From: an uncultured Rhodospirillales bacterium
GTDB taxonomy: Bacteria > Pseudomonadota > Alphaproteobacteria > Kiloniellales > Kiloniellaceae
Length of the DNA stretch: 64,000 nt
Assembly (NCBI GenBank): GCA_913060675.1
Contig: CAJXUS010000003.1
Span: forward strand, 1-64,000
Direction of reading: 5' to 3'
This document shows, piece after piece, positions 18,821 to 29,255 of this stretch (position 1 is its first letter; every line of letters begins with the position of its first letter). Both the position numbers and the translations under genes were made by a program. The notes under the pieces were generated by a model that saw only the letters and a program-made list of their open reading frames with translations, did no database searches and was not told where the DNA came from.

Positions 18821-18847
18821 TTAGCACTCCCACTAAACGAGTGCTAA
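18821..18847. promoter_or_regulatory. CIRCE operator (HrcA binding site)
   Basis: TTAGCACTC (18821-18829), nine bases, GAGTGCTAA (18839-18847): a perfect match to the consensus TTAGCACTC-N9-GAGTGCTAA. It lies directly downstream of the -10 of the groES promoter and about 70 bases before the groES ATG, so HrcA represses groESL under non-stress conditions. Confidence 0.97.
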
Positions 18848-18851
18848 AAGC

Positions 18852-18880
18852 CATATAGAATGCAGGTAGGGTGATGTCAA
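18852..18880 (-). promoter_or_regulatory. groESL housekeeping promoter
   Basis: On the minus strand TTGACA (18880-18875), 17-base spacer, TATATG (18857-18852): a near-consensus sigma-70-type promoter abutting the CIRCE operator. It lies between the hflX stop (18913) and groES, so groESL is controlled apart from the upstream ntr-hfq-hflX run. Confidence 0.85.
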
Positions 18881-18912
18881 CCAAAGGCGAAAAAAATATC
18901 TCTTATTTTCGA

Positions 18913-20238
18913 TCAATCAACGTCGGGAAGAATGCCAAATTTACTCGAAAATTTATCAGCATCGGCCTGAGAAATTGAAATTGAAATCCATACACCATCT
19001 TCATGATGTTTCTGCTCGAGAACGTTTCCATGATCATGCAACCACGATAACGCCGCACCATCACTATAAGGCACTTCAAATTCATAGACCAGATTTTGAG
19101 CATCAAGCAACTGCTCGACTATAGCGAGGAATTCATCACATCCCTCCCCCGTAATCGCAGAGCACAGCAAAGTATTCTGATTATGGCCGGACTGTATTTC
19201 AAGAGATGACTTGATCTCCTCTGGCAGAAGGTCTGACTTATTCCAAACCTCAATCATGTTATCTTGAATATCACGATCAAGATCTAGATCTTTAAGGACA
19301 GATTTAACATCCTCTTTTTGTGCATCAGTGTCTTCATGAGATACATCTCGAACATGTACCAGAACATTTGCCTCACGGACCTCTTCCAACGTCGCCCGAA
19401 ACGACGCAATAAGATCTGTAGGCAATTCGGAAATAAACCCAACAGTATCTGACAGAATTATTTCTCGACCAGAAGGAAGATTAACTCTCCGCATGGTCGG
19501 ATCCAAGGTCGCAAACAAAAGATTTTCTGCAAACACGTCTGACTGAGTTAGACGGTTAAAGAGCGTCGATTTTCCTGCGTTGGTATATCCCACAAGCGAA
19601 ACAATCGGAAAAGGAACTTTTCGGCGCGCTGATCGGTGAAGCTCGCGCGTCTTTTTGACCAACTCCAGATCGCTCTTTAGGCGAACAATTCTCTCGTCGA
19701 TTAAACGTCTATCAATTTCGAGCTGCCGCTCACCTGGCCCGCCCATAAAACCTGCACCACCTCTTTGTCTTTCAAGGTGGGTCCATGACCTGACCAGTCG
19801 GGATCTCTGATAACTTAGTTGGGCAAGATCAACCTGTAGCTTACCTTCTTTGGTACGCGCGCGTTCCCCGAAGATTTCAAGGATTAAGCCGGTGCGATCA
19901 ATAACTTTGGCTTCCCAGCTATTTTCCAGGTTGCGTTGTTGCACAGGTGTTAGCGCCGTATCGACAATAACCACTTCAATTTCATTGTCGTGAATATACT
20001 CATGAAATTTATCGATAATCCCTGAGCCCAAAAGGGTAGAAGGTTTAGGCCGGGAAACCTTGATAATTTCGTGGAGAACGATATCCAAGTCAATTGCAAG
20101 CGCAAGACCATAGGCTTCTTCCAGACGCGCTTCAGCACTCCGAGAAGAAGTCGAGAACTTCTTTAGTTCAGGATGAAGTACAATGGCGCGAACCTTTTTA
20201 TCTCGATCCACGCCACCGTCATTTTGTTGAGAACCCAT
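18913..20238 (-). CDS. hflX: GTPase HflX
   Basis: 441 residues. An N-terminal HflX domain with a Gly-rich GGAGFMGGPGERQLE linker precedes the GTPase domain: G1 GYTNAGKSTLFNRL, G3 DTVGFI, G4 NKSD. HflX binds and splits stalled or heat-damaged 70S ribosomes. Located 26 bases after hfq, the normal hfq-hflX pair. In many relatives mazG follows directly; here groESL and accessory genes follow instead. Confidence 0.96.
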   Translation of the reverse strand: MGSQQNDGGVDRDKKVRAIVLHPELKKFSTSSRSAEARLEEAYGLALAIDLDIVLHEIIKVSRPKPSTLLGSGIIDKFHEYIHDNEIEVVIVDTALTPVQQRNLENSWEAKVIDRTGLILEIFGERARTKEGKLQVDLAQLSYQRSRLVRSWTHLERQRGGAGFMGGPGERQLEIDRRLIDERIVRLKSDLELVKKTRELHRSARRKVPFPIVSLVGYTNAGKSTLFNRLTQSDVFAENLLFATLDPTMRRVNLPSGREIILSDTVGFISELPTDLIASFRATLEEVREANVLVHVRDVSHEDTDAQKEDVKSVLKDLDLDRDIQDNMIEVWNKSDLLPEEIKSSLEIQSGHNQNTLLCSAITGEGCDEFLAIVEQLLDAQNLVYEFEVPYSDGAALSWLHDHGNVLEQKHHEDGVWISISISQADADKFSSKFGILPDVD

Positions 20239-20264
20239 ATATATTCAACCAAACCCTAGTGGGT

Positions 20265-20525
20265 TTAAGATGCGGCTCCACCTTCTTCGTCCTTACCAGG
20301 ATCAAAGAGTTGTACAGGTGTAGCTGGCATAATTGTAGAAATCGCGTGTTTGTATACGAGCTGCGCATGCGCATCACGACGTAGTAACACTGAGAAATTG
20401 TCAAACCAGGAAATAATGCCTTGTAATTTGACACCGTTTACCAAAAAGACCGTTACTGGGACTTTGTTTTTGCGAATCGTATTCAGGAATACATCCTGTA
20501 CGTTCTGTGATTTTTCCGCGGCCAT
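20265..20525 (-). CDS. hfq: RNA chaperone Hfq
   Basis: 86 residues, compact as in alphaproteobacteria. The Sm1 motif with [20 protein letters not shown] and the Sm2 [10 protein letters not shown] (the YKH motif binding uridines) are intact, with a short acidic C-tail. It forms a hexameric ring that pairs small RNAs with mRNAs. In alphaproteobacteria Hfq also affects nifA/ntr expression, and it sits here downstream of ntrBC-ntrYX-trkA and before hflX. Confidence 0.97.
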   Translation of the reverse strand: MAAEKSQNVQDVFLNTIRKNKVPVTVFLVNGVKLQGIISWFDNFSVLLRRDAHAQLVYKHAISTIMPATPVQLFDPGKDEEGGAAS

Positions 20526-20688
20526 CGCGTTTAATCCCCTTATTGTTTTTATTGCGTGTTTTTATGGGTTGGTATTATTAGCTTTTGGGGTTGTGCCCGA
20601 TTTAAAACGAGCAAGTGAGATTCTTTATCATTCTGCTGGGGAAATACAACCCCTCATCTACGAACAATGAAGAAAACTCTACAAAATA

Positions 20689-21354
20689 TTATGACAACGA
20701 ATTCATTATATCTTTGCACGATGAGAAATATTGCGCTGGTTTGCAGCTTTTAAACTCACCATCGACAGGAGGCGTCGAACGAATTAGAACGGGATAACAA
20801 TTAGCATTATGCGCGCACTGAAGATCGATGTCTGTATCACCAACGAACCAAACATCTTGATCAGATCGAAGATTACTTCCCTCCAGAGCAAGATCTACAA
20901 CCATTGGATCGGGTTTATCTTGAGCAGCGTCATTGGCCCCGATCTGTTGACTAAAATAGCTCTCCCAACCTAAGCGCTTTACTTCTTTGCGAAGCAGTCC
21001 CCCCTGTTTGTTACTCACAATTGCCAGGTAAGCATCTTTACTTTTAAAATATTCAAGAAGCTCCTTAGCATAAGGCAAAGGTGTAAGTACTTCTAGGTGA
21101 TTAGCCTCATAAGTATCGTAAAATATTTTTGTGGCAATTTCAGATTCACTTCCAAAAATAGCCGGGAAGCTGTCTCTTGCGGAAGCTCGAACACGGTCTT
21201 TAGCTTCTTCGAGGGTCCACGGCGTTTTCCCCATTTCCTTAAACGTTACAGATAACGCGTGATGAATAGTTATCCAGCTATCAATTAAGGTGTTGTCCCA
21301 ATCAAAGATAATAGCTTTTGGGAAAGACAGGCTCATAGGGTGTACACTTTTCAT
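20689..21354 (-). CDS. HAD-superfamily hydrolase (Gph-like phosphatase)
   Basis: About 221 residues. Motif I FDWDNTLIDS (nucleophile Asp, with W in place of L of the usual FDLDGTL), an alpha-helical cap, motif II IVSNKQG, Lys of KPDP (motif III) and motif IV GDTDIDLQCA. Subfamily I like phosphoglycolate phosphatase, substrate unknown. The frame opens at TTG 21387; ATGs at 21354 and 21336 are both possible and none has a clear Shine-Dalgarno, so the start is uncertain. It sits between trkA and hfq, where many relatives have no gene. Confidence 0.82.
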   Translation of the reverse strand: MKSVHPMSLSFPKAIIFDWDNTLIDSWITIHHALSVTFKEMGKTPWTLEEAKDRVRASARDSFPAIFGSESEIATKIFYDTYEANHLEVLTPLPYAKELLEYFKSKDAYLAIVSNKQGGLLRKEVKRLGWESYFSQQIGANDAAQDKPDPMVVDLALEGSNLRSDQDVWFVGDTDIDLQCAHNANCYPVLIRSTPPVDGEFKSCKPAQYFSSCKDIMNSLS

Positions 21355-21404
21355 TCCAAAAATTGAGTAACGGTGCTCTTCAGGCAATCAAATCAAGTTG
21401 TCTC

Positions 21405-22781
21405 TTAGAAGAACTCCAATTTCACAGCGAAGAGTTTTTCTATCTTTTTAACGGCTTCAGCCGCAGAGAAAATCACAACCAGATCATGAGATCTTACAAC
21501 AGTACCACCCCTTGGGATAATCACTTCTCCATCCCGGACAATAGCACCAACGATGACCCCAGCAGGAAGTTTCGCTTCCCGGATCGGTACACCGACTAGG
21601 CTTGAAGTCTCTAATGCTTCGGCTTCAATAACCTCTCCCAATCCATCGGCAATCGTATGTACAGAGCGAATACGGCCCCGACGCACATGCTGAAGAATAT
21701 TCGAGACTGTGATCGATCTCGGGTTTACAACAGTGTCAATTCCAAGCGTACTGATAAGAGGCGTATAAGACGTCGTGTTAATCAGAGTAACGGCCCTCTT
21801 ACAGCCATGCCTTTTAGCCAGTAACGATGTCAGAATGTTTACTTCGTCATCGTTTGTTACTGCAACAATTGTCTCCGTCGTAGATATATTCACTTCATTA
21901 AGAATATCCGCGTCAAGCGAATCACCGTGAATAACGACTGTTTTTTTGAGGGATCGCGCGACAAATTCAGCCCGTTTTTTATCGAGTTCGATCAGCTTAA
22001 GTTTCACCTGAGGATGTTTTTCCTCAACCGCTTTGGCTAGATATAACCCAATATTGCCTCCGCCGATGATAACAACCCTACGCGCCTCAAGCTCGGAATG
22101 CCCAAAAGCATCCATCGTCCGATTGAGATGTTCATGATCCAAAACCAAATATACATCATCATCCGGGCGTAACTCATCGTCAGGCGTAGGGACAAACCCT
22201 TTCCCCTGCCGGAAAATTCCGACAACAACAACATTCAATGTTGGAAATAGTTCGGTGAGTTGTCGTAAAGGCGTATGGATGATCGGTGTGTCTTCGGTAC
22301 AGTGAACCCCAATCAAACTAACTTTACCATCTGCTAACGGATAAACATCAAAAGCACCTGGAATTTGAAGGCGACGTTCAATTGCATCTGCAACTTCAAT
22401 TTCAGGAGAGATAATCACATCAATGGGCATGTGATCTCTGGTAAAAAGATCAGACCACATTGGATCAAGATAACTCTGTTCTCGAATACGTGCTATTTTG
22501 GTTGGGACGTCAAATAGAGAGTGACAGATCTGACAAGCCACCATGTTGACTTCATCGGCGTGTGTCACCGCGATAATCATATCCGCATCGGAGGCGCCAG
22601 CTTTTTCAAGAACATCAGGGTGGGATGCAAAACCGATGACCCCCTTAACGTCTAATGAATCCGTGATTTTACTCACCAGAGCAGGGTCTCGATCAATAAC
22701 CGTTATATCGGCATTCTCACTTGCCAAGTAACGAGCAATATTGAATCCGACCTGGCCAGCACCACAAATCACAACTTTCAT
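21405..22781 (-). CDS. trkA: Trk potassium uptake NAD-binding subunit TrkA
   Basis: 458 residues made of two similar halves, each a Rossmann RCK_N domain plus RCK_C domain. The first begins MKVVICGAGQVGFNIARYLA (GxGxxG, Asp-ending strand DITVIDRD); the second begins RRVVIIGGGNIGLYLA. It is the peripheral gating subunit of Trk K+ channels and responds to NAD(H)/nucleotides. The membrane partner TrkH/G is not in this window. Position directly after ntrX is the conserved alphaproteobacterial arrangement. Confidence 0.96.
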   Translation of the reverse strand: MKVVICGAGQVGFNIARYLASENADITVIDRDPALVSKITDSLDVKGVIGFASHPDVLEKAGASDADMIIAVTHADEVNMVACQICHSLFDVPTKIARIREQSYLDPMWSDLFTRDHMPIDVIISPEIEVADAIERRLQIPGAFDVYPLADGKVSLIGVHCTEDTPIIHTPLRQLTELFPTLNVVVVGIFRQGKGFVPTPDDELRPDDDVYLVLDHEHLNRTMDAFGHSELEARRVVIIGGGNIGLYLAKAVEEKHPQVKLKLIELDKKRAEFVARSLKKTVVIHGDSLDADILNEVNISTTETIVAVTNDDEVNILTSLLAKRHGCKRAVTLINTTSYTPLISTLGIDTVVNPRSITVSNILQHVRRGRIRSVHTIADGLGEVIEAEALETSSLVGVPIREAKLPAGVIVGAIVRDGEVIIPRGGTVVRSHDLVVIFSAAEAVKKIEKLFAVKLEFF

Positions 22782-22807
22782 AACCGGGTCCCATTACCTT
22801 AATTCGT

Positions 22808-24199
22808 TTAGACGCGTTCGGTCGATAGACCAAGTGTACGTAGCTTTCGATGGAGAGCCGAACGCTCCATACCAATAAAAGTCGATGTTTTCGAGATATT
22901 TCCACCAAAACGTAAAATTTGAGCTTCCAAATAACGTTTTTCAAACAATTCCCGGGCTTCCCTCAAGGACAATGACATCAAATCTTCCTGTCCTGAGTTG
23001 CCAGATGACACACTAGGAGAAAGAGATCCAATATCAGGCGGCATCATGTCTGCGGATATAGCAGTACCTGCATCTCCCGGAGCCATAATGAGAAGCCAGT
23101 CAATTACATTCCTAAGCTGACGCACATTACCCGGCCAATCATAGGCTTGCAGAGAAGATATTGCGTCCTGAGCCAGCGGTCGCAAGGGTATTCCGTTGGT
23201 TTTCGCGGATAGTTCCATGAAATATTCGATAAGCGAGGGTATATCTTCTCGACGCTCGACCAAGGCTGGAACAGCAAGGGGGACAACGTTTAGCCTGTAA
23301 TACAGATCTTCTCTGAATTCACCTGCGGAAATCAAGGCCTGTAAATCTTTGTTGGTAGAAGCAATTACCCTAACATCAACATCAACTTCGACATCTCCAC
23401 CAACCCGGGTGAAGGATTGTTCTTGTAAAACACGAACAATCTTCCCCTGTGTTTCAAGAGGCATATCAGCGACTTCATCAAGCAGGAGCGTTCCATCGTG
23501 AGCTTGTTCAAAGGTTCCAATACGGATGGACGTTTCGCCGTCATCACCCTTTGTTTCAGTTCCAAATAGTTCACTCTCCAGCCGATCAGGATGCATCGTC
23601 GCACAATTAAGAGCTACAAAGGCAGCGCCCTGTCGGGTTGATTGCTGATGTAGTTGCCTAGCGACGACTTCCTTACCCGCGCCAGCCGGACCCGTGATTA
23701 AAACGCGGCTCCCAGTTGGCGCAACCTTATCAAGTGCTTGTTGAAGTAGAAGTACAGGTGGCGATGTTCCAATAAGAGAAGATTGAACCGCAGCACTGAC
23801 TTTTAAAACCTCGTTTTCTCGACGTAATTCAGATAATTCAATCGCACGATTAATGATAAGAAGTAGTCGATCTGACTTGAAAGGTTTCTCTATAAAGTCA
23901 TATGCACCTATCTTGATTGCATTTACTGCAGTCTCAATAGTGCCGTGACCAGACATCATAACAACGGGTAAATCAGAATAGTCATGCTTAATGGCTTCAA
24001 GAATACCAATACCATCTAGCTCTGAATTATTAAGCCAGATATCAAGGACCACTAAGCTTGGCCGCCGGGAATGAATAGCAGCAAGAGCTTCCTGACTGTT
24101 TGCAGCTTCTTTAACAGAATAACCTTCGTCCTCTAAAATACCGCTCAGAGCTATTCTGATATCTGTTTCATCGTCGACAATAAGAATGTCACGTGCCAT
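22808..24199 (-). CDS. ntrX: Nitrogen assimilation response regulator NtrX
   Basis: 463 residues: receiver domain (ILIVDDETD, phospho-acceptor in LVVLDIWL), AAA+ domain with Walker A ITGPAGAGKE, and a C-terminal Fis-type helix-turn-helix. The segment that in NtrC carries GAFTGA reads ETKGDDGETSIRIG, so the sigma-54 contact loop is missing. That is usual for alphaproteobacterial NtrX, which then acts as a conventional regulator (redox and cell-envelope responses) rather than a sigma-54 activator. Follows ntrY by 41 bases. Confidence 0.96.
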   Translation of the reverse strand: MARDILIVDDETDIRIALSGILEDEGYSVKEAANSQEALAAIHSRRPSLVVLDIWLNNSELDGIGILEAIKHDYSDLPVVMMSGHGTIETAVNAIKIGAYDFIEKPFKSDRLLLIINRAIELSELRRENEVLKVSAAVQSSLIGTSPPVLLLQQALDKVAPTGSRVLITGPAGAGKEVVARQLHQQSTRQGAAFVALNCATMHPDRLESELFGTETKGDDGETSIRIGTFEQAHDGTLLLDEVADMPLETQGKIVRVLQEQSFTRVGGDVEVDVDVRVIASTNKDLQALISAGEFREDLYYRLNVVPLAVPALVERREDIPSLIEYFMELSAKTNGIPLRPLAQDAISSLQAYDWPGNVRQLRNVIDWLLIMAPGDAGTAISADMMPPDIGSLSPSVSSGNSGQEDLMSLSLREARELFEKRYLEAQILRFGGNISKTSTFIGMERSALHRKLRTLGLSTERV

Positions 24200-24240
24200 T
24201 AAATATCTACTTATTCAATAAGTTAATAAAATTTCAAATG

Positions 24241-26586
24241 TTATGCTTGTTCAGGAAAGACTAAGTTTGCTTGAGCACCTATAACATCACCAGTTTGATC
24301 CAAATTATCTTCAAGGACAAGATATCCTCCGTGATCTTCCATGATTTTCTTTACAATCGCCAGCCCTAAGCCCGTCCCCTTTACTCTGTTGGTAACATAA
24401 GGTTCGGTTAGTTTTTCTCTATCTCCAGAAGGTAAACCTTTTCCAGTGTCCTGAATAGTCATTGTCGTAACATCATCCATTACAGATAATTTCAAACAGA
24501 TTTTTGACTGATTATTGGCACCTTTAAGAGAAGGGTCACCTTCAAGTTTACCTTCGATAGATTCTGCAGCATTTAATAACAGATTGGTAAGCGCCCGGTT
24601 TATTTGTTCGGGATCACAAGAAATAACGACATCTTCTTCGGGAAGGTTTGTCACGAATTTAATATCAGGGTGAGACGTGTCTTGAAGAAAAATCGCCTCC
24701 CTGATCAATTTATTCAGGTTCGTGTCTTTCATCCGCGGTACAGGCATACGAGCAAAGGAAGAGAACTCATTCACCATTGTTCCGATATCTGTTACATGGC
24801 GAATTATTGTATCAATACACAACTCAAAGGTTTTTTTGTCGCTATTGATTTCCTTTAAGTATTTTCGCTTTAGGCGTTCCGCAGAGAGTTGAATTGGCGT
24901 AAGCGGGTTTTTAATCTCATGGGCAATACGGCGCGCCACATCAGACCAAGCAGCTTTTCTCTGCGCGGATACCAATTCAGTAATATCGTCGAAAGTGATT
25001 ACAAATCCAATAATTTCAAAGTCGTCACCGAGTTCTGCTACCGCCCTTAACAACAAGGTTCTCTGGATGCCATTTTCCTGAACGTAGGGGATATGCTTTT
25101 CAATGGGACGTAGAGGGCGCGCTTTTGCTTCTTCAACAAATTCTGAAACCTCTGGCATGACTTCTGATATGTGCTTACCGCGCAGATCATCAAACTGATC
25201 AACAAAAAAAGCCGTCGCCGATCGATTTGGCAAGGTTATCTCACCTTTGCTGTTCAGGCCGATAACCCCTGCGGTTACCCCTCCAAGTACGGCTTCAATA
25301 AATCGGGTCCGCTCATCAAGCTGAGAGTTAGTACTCAAGAGTTCTTGTTGCTGACGTTGAAGCTCACCTGTCATAAGATTAAAGGTACGCGATAGCCGCC
25401 CAATTTCATCTTCAGCCTGATTTGAAATTACCCGCGTGTCCAGATTTCCTTCTCTGACTTTCTCCGCAGCAGCGATTAAATTACCAATAGGGACAGTAAG
25501 GTTATTTGAGAAAGCCAAACCAACCCAAACTGATGCCAATAAAATCATGAGGGCAACAATCGCAAAGATCATTGCAAATGTTAAGACAAATCCTGAACGC
25601 TGCCCCTCAAGATCCGTATACAGCGATACGGCCTCTTTTGCGCGCTCAATATGTTTTAAAATATTGGGGTCAATTAGCCGACCGACAATAAGAAACGAGC
25701 CATCAAACCCCCCCAAATACACCAACGCGCGAACACGATCGTTATTCTCAGCTGAAAGAATAACGACTTCTCCGTTAATTGCATTATTTAGAGCAAAATC
25801 AGGTATTTCTGGAGCAAAGTTCAACAAAAAACTGAATGCAGCTTTGCCTTGAACTTGTCCAGAACGGTCAAACACCACAACCTCGGTCAGGTTCAGTTGA
25901 TTAGCCCGTTCCGTCAGAAATTCATCAAATTGAGGTTCGTCTTGAATGAGAGAATTCAGGGTCTGACTAATATCAAAAGATACAGAAAGAGCATCGGCGG
26001 TAATCCCCTGTCGGTGCTCTTCTAAATACGCTTCAGCGACGGCATAAGATTCCTTAACAGCTGTGCTTACACGCTCATTAAACCAGCCCTTCAAACCAAA
26101 TTCAAAAAAGCCGACCGACACGACAGCAACAATAATTGTCGGTGTTACCGCAACAATACTGAACAATCCCACTAATCTGGAATGAAGTTTTGAGCCCGCA
26201 AGTCCTCTTTTTCGCTCAAGCCACAAAAGGACCAGACGCCTCACAACAATGGCAATAAGACCCATCAAGAAGATGAAATCAGTTGTCAGCAACAACAGTA
26301 AGTTTTTGGGGTCAATAGCCTGAGACAAGTCGCCTGACAAAGCTAAAAATGTGGTTATCCCACTGATGCTCGCCGCGATTAAAAGTGCCGTAGCCAGTTT
26401 CTTTTCAAGGCCAACCCGTTTCCCCCAAATCAGGGTTCGGGCCCAAAATCCACTATTTTCTAATGGAGAAATTTCTACTGGAGTATTTCGTATCGAAGGG
26501 TTTTGGGAACCGTCAGGAGCAAGATTAGGTTTAGCACTTTGATTAACAATATCAGAATGCTGTGTATCCTGAGTTTCGCTTGCCAT
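24241..26586 (-). CDS. ntrY: Sensor histidine kinase NtrY
   Basis: 781 residues. Three membrane helices near the N-terminus (about 60-160), a periplasmic sensing stretch, a fourth helix (about 335-360), HAMP, a PAS domain, the HisKA box with phospho-accepting His in RIAHEIKNPLTPIQLS, and an ATPase domain (N box NLLLNAAESI, G1 DTGKGL, G2 KGTGLGLAIVKKI). It senses nitrogen or redox state and phosphorylates NtrX. Its start overlaps the ntrC stop (TAATG), so NtrY is translationally coupled to NtrC. Confidence 0.96.
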   Translation of the reverse strand: MASETQDTQHSDIVNQSAKPNLAPDGSQNPSIRNTPVEISPLENSGFWARTLIWGKRVGLEKKLATALLIAASISGITTFLALSGDLSQAIDPKNLLLLLTTDFIFLMGLIAIVVRRLVLLWLERKRGLAGSKLHSRLVGLFSIVAVTPTIIVAVVSVGFFEFGLKGWFNERVSTAVKESYAVAEAYLEEHRQGITADALSVSFDISQTLNSLIQDEPQFDEFLTERANQLNLTEVVVFDRSGQVQGKAAFSFLLNFAPEIPDFALNNAINGEVVILSAENNDRVRALVYLGGFDGSFLIVGRLIDPNILKHIERAKEAVSLYTDLEGQRSGFVLTFAMIFAIVALMILLASVWVGLAFSNNLTVPIGNLIAAAEKVREGNLDTRVISNQAEDEIGRLSRTFNLMTGELQRQQQELLSTNSQLDERTRFIEAVLGGVTAGVIGLNSKGEITLPNRSATAFFVDQFDDLRGKHISEVMPEVSEFVEEAKARPLRPIEKHIPYVQENGIQRTLLLRAVAELGDDFEIIGFVITFDDITELVSAQRKAAWSDVARRIAHEIKNPLTPIQLSAERLKRKYLKEINSDKKTFELCIDTIIRHVTDIGTMVNEFSSFARMPVPRMKDTNLNKLIREAIFLQDTSHPDIKFVTNLPEEDVVISCDPEQINRALTNLLLNAAESIEGKLEGDPSLKGANNQSKICLKLSVMDDVTTMTIQDTGKGLPSGDREKLTEPYVTNRVKGTGLGLAIVKKIMEDHGGYLVLEDNLDQTGDVIGAQANLVFPEQA

Positions 26587-28055
26587 TACTTTGTACCCTT
26601 AATTATGGATACATCTAGTTCTTTAATCTTTTTCCTTAAAGTATTCCTATTGAGTCCAAGTAGTTTTGATGCCTGAATTTGATTTCCATTAGTTGACATT
26701 AAAGACAATTCAATCAATGGCTTCTCAATCTCTTTTAATATTCGATCATAAAGACCACTTGAGGGTAATTCAGGGAAGTGAGCTGCAAAATATTCACTTA
26801 AATGGCGCTCGACTGCTTCACTCAACGACTCATTAAAAGGCGGTGATGAAGATGGAGTATGATTTTCAGGATTTTCATTACCTGCCTTCGTAATGAGGCT
26901 AAGTTCGTGTTCAACAATATCGCAAGTTATAACATCTTGGCTGTAGAGCACCGTCAATCGACGAACGACATTTTCCAATTCGCGGATATTCCCTGACCAA
27001 TGATGATTTCTAAGGGAAACCATCCCTCCCTGATCAATGACCTTGCTAGGCAACCCTTCTGTTTCACATATCCTTAAAAAATGAGACACCAGTTCAGGTA
27101 TGTCTTCAGATCTCTCTCTCAAAGGAGGAAGTCGTAACGGAACAACGCTTAGACGGTAATAGAGATCTTCTCTGAAACTTCCCTGCTCGACCATTTGAGT
27201 AAGGTCTCTATGCGTCGCCGTAATTATGCGTACGTCCGCCTTTATCGGAATACGTCCGCCAACTGTCGTAAACTCGCTTTCCTGCAGAACTCTCAAAAGC
27301 CTTGTCTGAGCTTCAACTGGCATATCGCCAATCTCATCAAGAAATAAAGTCCCGCCTGCGGCCTGCTCAAACCGGCCGGAATAACGCGACGTCGCCCCTG
27401 TAAACGCTCCTTTTTCGTGCCCAAAAAGCTCGCTCTCTATCAACTCTTTCGGGATCGCAGCCATATTAACGGCAATAAACGGGCCTTCTTTTCTCTTACC
27501 ATAGTCATGCAAGGCACGAGAAATCAGTTCCTTTCCGGTTCCAGACTCGCCCGTTACCATCACTGTTAAATCCGTGGGCATGAGACGCGCCATCACCCGA
27601 TAGATTTCTTGCATCGCAACGGAGCGCCCAATTAAGGGCAGCTTCTCATCTTGGCCTGGCTGTTCAATCACTTCTTCAGGTAAATCTTGAGGTTCAGACA
27701 AAGCGCGACGAACCGTTAAAGACAATTCCTTCAAATCAAAAGGCTTTGGAAGGTATTCGAAAGCGCCACGCTCCGTCGCCTTAACCGCGGTGAGCAAAGT
27801 ATTTTGAGCCGACATGACAATGATACGTAAATCAGGTCTTATTTTCTTGATCCGGGGGATTAAATCCAGACCATTTTCATCAGGCATAACAACATCCGTT
27901 ATGACGAGGTCGCCCTCTCCCTTGGCAACCCATTGCCACAGCGACGCAGCACTACTCGCAGCCTGAACACGATACCCCTCACGGCCCAACGCGTGCGTTA
28001 ACACAGTCCTTATGGCCTGATCATCATCTGCAATCAAAATCGTTGCTGAACTCAT
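26586..28055 (-). CDS. ntrC: Nitrogen regulation response regulator NtrC
   Basis: 489 residues: receiver (phospho-acceptor in [13 protein letters not shown]), sigma-54 AAA+ domain with Walker [15 protein letters not shown], an intact GAFTGA loop ([10 protein letters not shown]), Walker [13 protein letters not shown], and a C-terminal Fis-type helix-turn-helix ([20 protein letters not shown]). When phosphorylated by NtrB it activates sigma-54 promoters of nitrogen-scavenging genes. Overlaps ntrB by four bases (ATGA) and ntrY by TAATG. Confidence 0.97.
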   Translation of the reverse strand: MSSATILIADDDQAIRTVLTHALGREGYRVQAASSAASLWQWVAKGEGDLVITDVVMPDENGLDLIPRIKKIRPDLRIIVMSAQNTLLTAVKATERGAFEYLPKPFDLKELSLTVRRALSEPQDLPEEVIEQPGQDEKLPLIGRSVAMQEIYRVMARLMPTDLTVMVTGESGTGKELISRALHDYGKRKEGPFIAVNMAAIPKELIESELFGHEKGAFTGATSRYSGRFEQAAGGTLFLDEIGDMPVEAQTRLLRVLQESEFTTVGGRIPIKADVRIITATHRDLTQMVEQGSFREDLYYRLSVVPLRLPPLRERSEDIPELVSHFLRICETEGLPSKVIDQGGMVSLRNHHWSGNIRELENVVRRLTVLYSQDVITCDIVEHELSLITKAGNENPENHTPSSSPPFNESLSEAVERHLSEYFAAHFPELPSSGLYDRILKEIEKPLIELSLMSTNGNQIQASKLLGLNRNTLRKKIKELDVSIIKGTK

Positions 28056-29254
28056 AAACCGTCCAAATCTTTTTTAGTATGCGTCTTGGATATAGTAGGT
28101 ATTTCGGGGGATTTAGTATGTATCTCGGGAGCTTCAGACCGTAATTCCTTAGGCACTAAAGGAAGGCTAACAGAAAATTTTGTTAACCGTGGCTGACTAG
28201 TAAATTCAATTACTCCACCATGCTCTTCGATGACTTTTGACACCAGCGCCAAGCCAAGACCTTTTCCTCCAGCTTTGGTCGAAACAAAAGGATCAAAGAG
28301 GTGCTCGTGTAAATCTTCTGGAATACCTGGGCCATTGTCTTCTATGGTAACGAGCATTGGCAGATCCATTCGCCCCTTACCGCCAAACAGGCGCATACGC
28401 ACACCCTGCTGGTAACTCGTTTTCAAGATGATTTCACCGCTTTGTTTGCCGATAGCTTCAGCAGCATTTTTAACAAGGTTTAGAAACGCCTGCACAAGAA
28501 GATCTCTGTTTCCATAGACTTCAGGTAACGAAGGATCGTATTTTTCGATAAAAGTTACATTTTTCCCATAGGCCGATTTTGATAGCAAACGAACATGAGA
28601 GAGAACCTCATGAATGTTAACGGCCGTTCGCTCAAGAGGACGTGTATCCGAAAACATCTCGATACGGTCAACAAGCTTCACAATACGATCAGCTTCGTCG
28701 CAAATTAAGCGCGTCAATTGCCTATCATCATCATCGGCATTCAGCTCTAACAACTGAGCGGCACCACGGATACCAGAAAGTGGGTTCTTAACCTCATGGG
28801 CAAGCATTGCCCCCATTGCTGTAATCGAACGCGCAGCATTACGATGAACCAACTGATGGTCGATTTTTCGGGCAATACTTTGCTGTTGAATGGTAACGAC
28901 ACAATGGGCAACATTATCTTGGACTGGTGAAGTTGTGATAGCTACGAGATGGCTTCCTATCCGAGGACTATCCAGACGCACTCCATATTCAGCAACTGAG
29001 CTTTGCTCTTTTCTTGTCTGTTCCAGCAATTGGTATATCGGCGAGCCATCCTGAAAATAAACGCTTAAGTTACTGCCAAGTAAAACGGGGTGACTGCTCT
29101 GCAAAAATTGCTCTGCAGCTTGATTTACAAAAGAGATTTTATTCTCACCATCGACAACAAACACAGGCCCATTTAAGGAGTTCAGAATGGTTGTCGCAGC
29201 TTCTTGCTGTAAGGGAGATGTTCGAAGGTTCTCTTCCGGTATAAGCTGCGACAT
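28052..29254 (-). CDS. ntrB: Nitrogen regulation sensor kinase NtrB
   Basis: About 400 residues, cytosolic. An N-terminal PAS domain (about 20-125), HisKA with His in [20 protein letters not shown], and a HATPase domain ([29 protein letters not shown]). It phosphorylates or dephosphorylates NtrC under control of PII protein. The longest frame begins at 29311 inside dusB; ATG 29254 follows the dusB stop by one base and has an AGGGCGG ribosome site within the end of dusB. Confidence 0.96.
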   Translation of the reverse strand: MSQLIPEENLRTSPLQQEAATTILNSLNGPVFVVDGENKISFVNQAAEQFLQSSHPVLLGSNLSVYFQDGSPIYQLLEQTRKEQSSVAEYGVRLDSPRIGSHLVAITTSPVQDNVAHCVVTIQQQSIARKIDHQLVHRNAARSITAMGAMLAHEVKNPLSGIRGAAQLLELNADDDDRQLTRLICDEADRIVKLVDRIEMFSDTRPLERTAVNIHEVLSHVRLLSKSAYGKNVTFIEKYDPSLPEVYGNRDLLVQAFLNLVKNAAEAIGKQSGEIILKTSYQQGVRMRLFGGKGRMDLPMLVTIEDNGPGIPEDLHEHLFDPFVSTKAGGKGLGLALVSKVIEEHGGVIEFTSQPRLTKFSVSLPLVPKELRSEAPEIHTKSPEIPTISKTHTKKDLDGL

Positions 29255-29255
29255 T

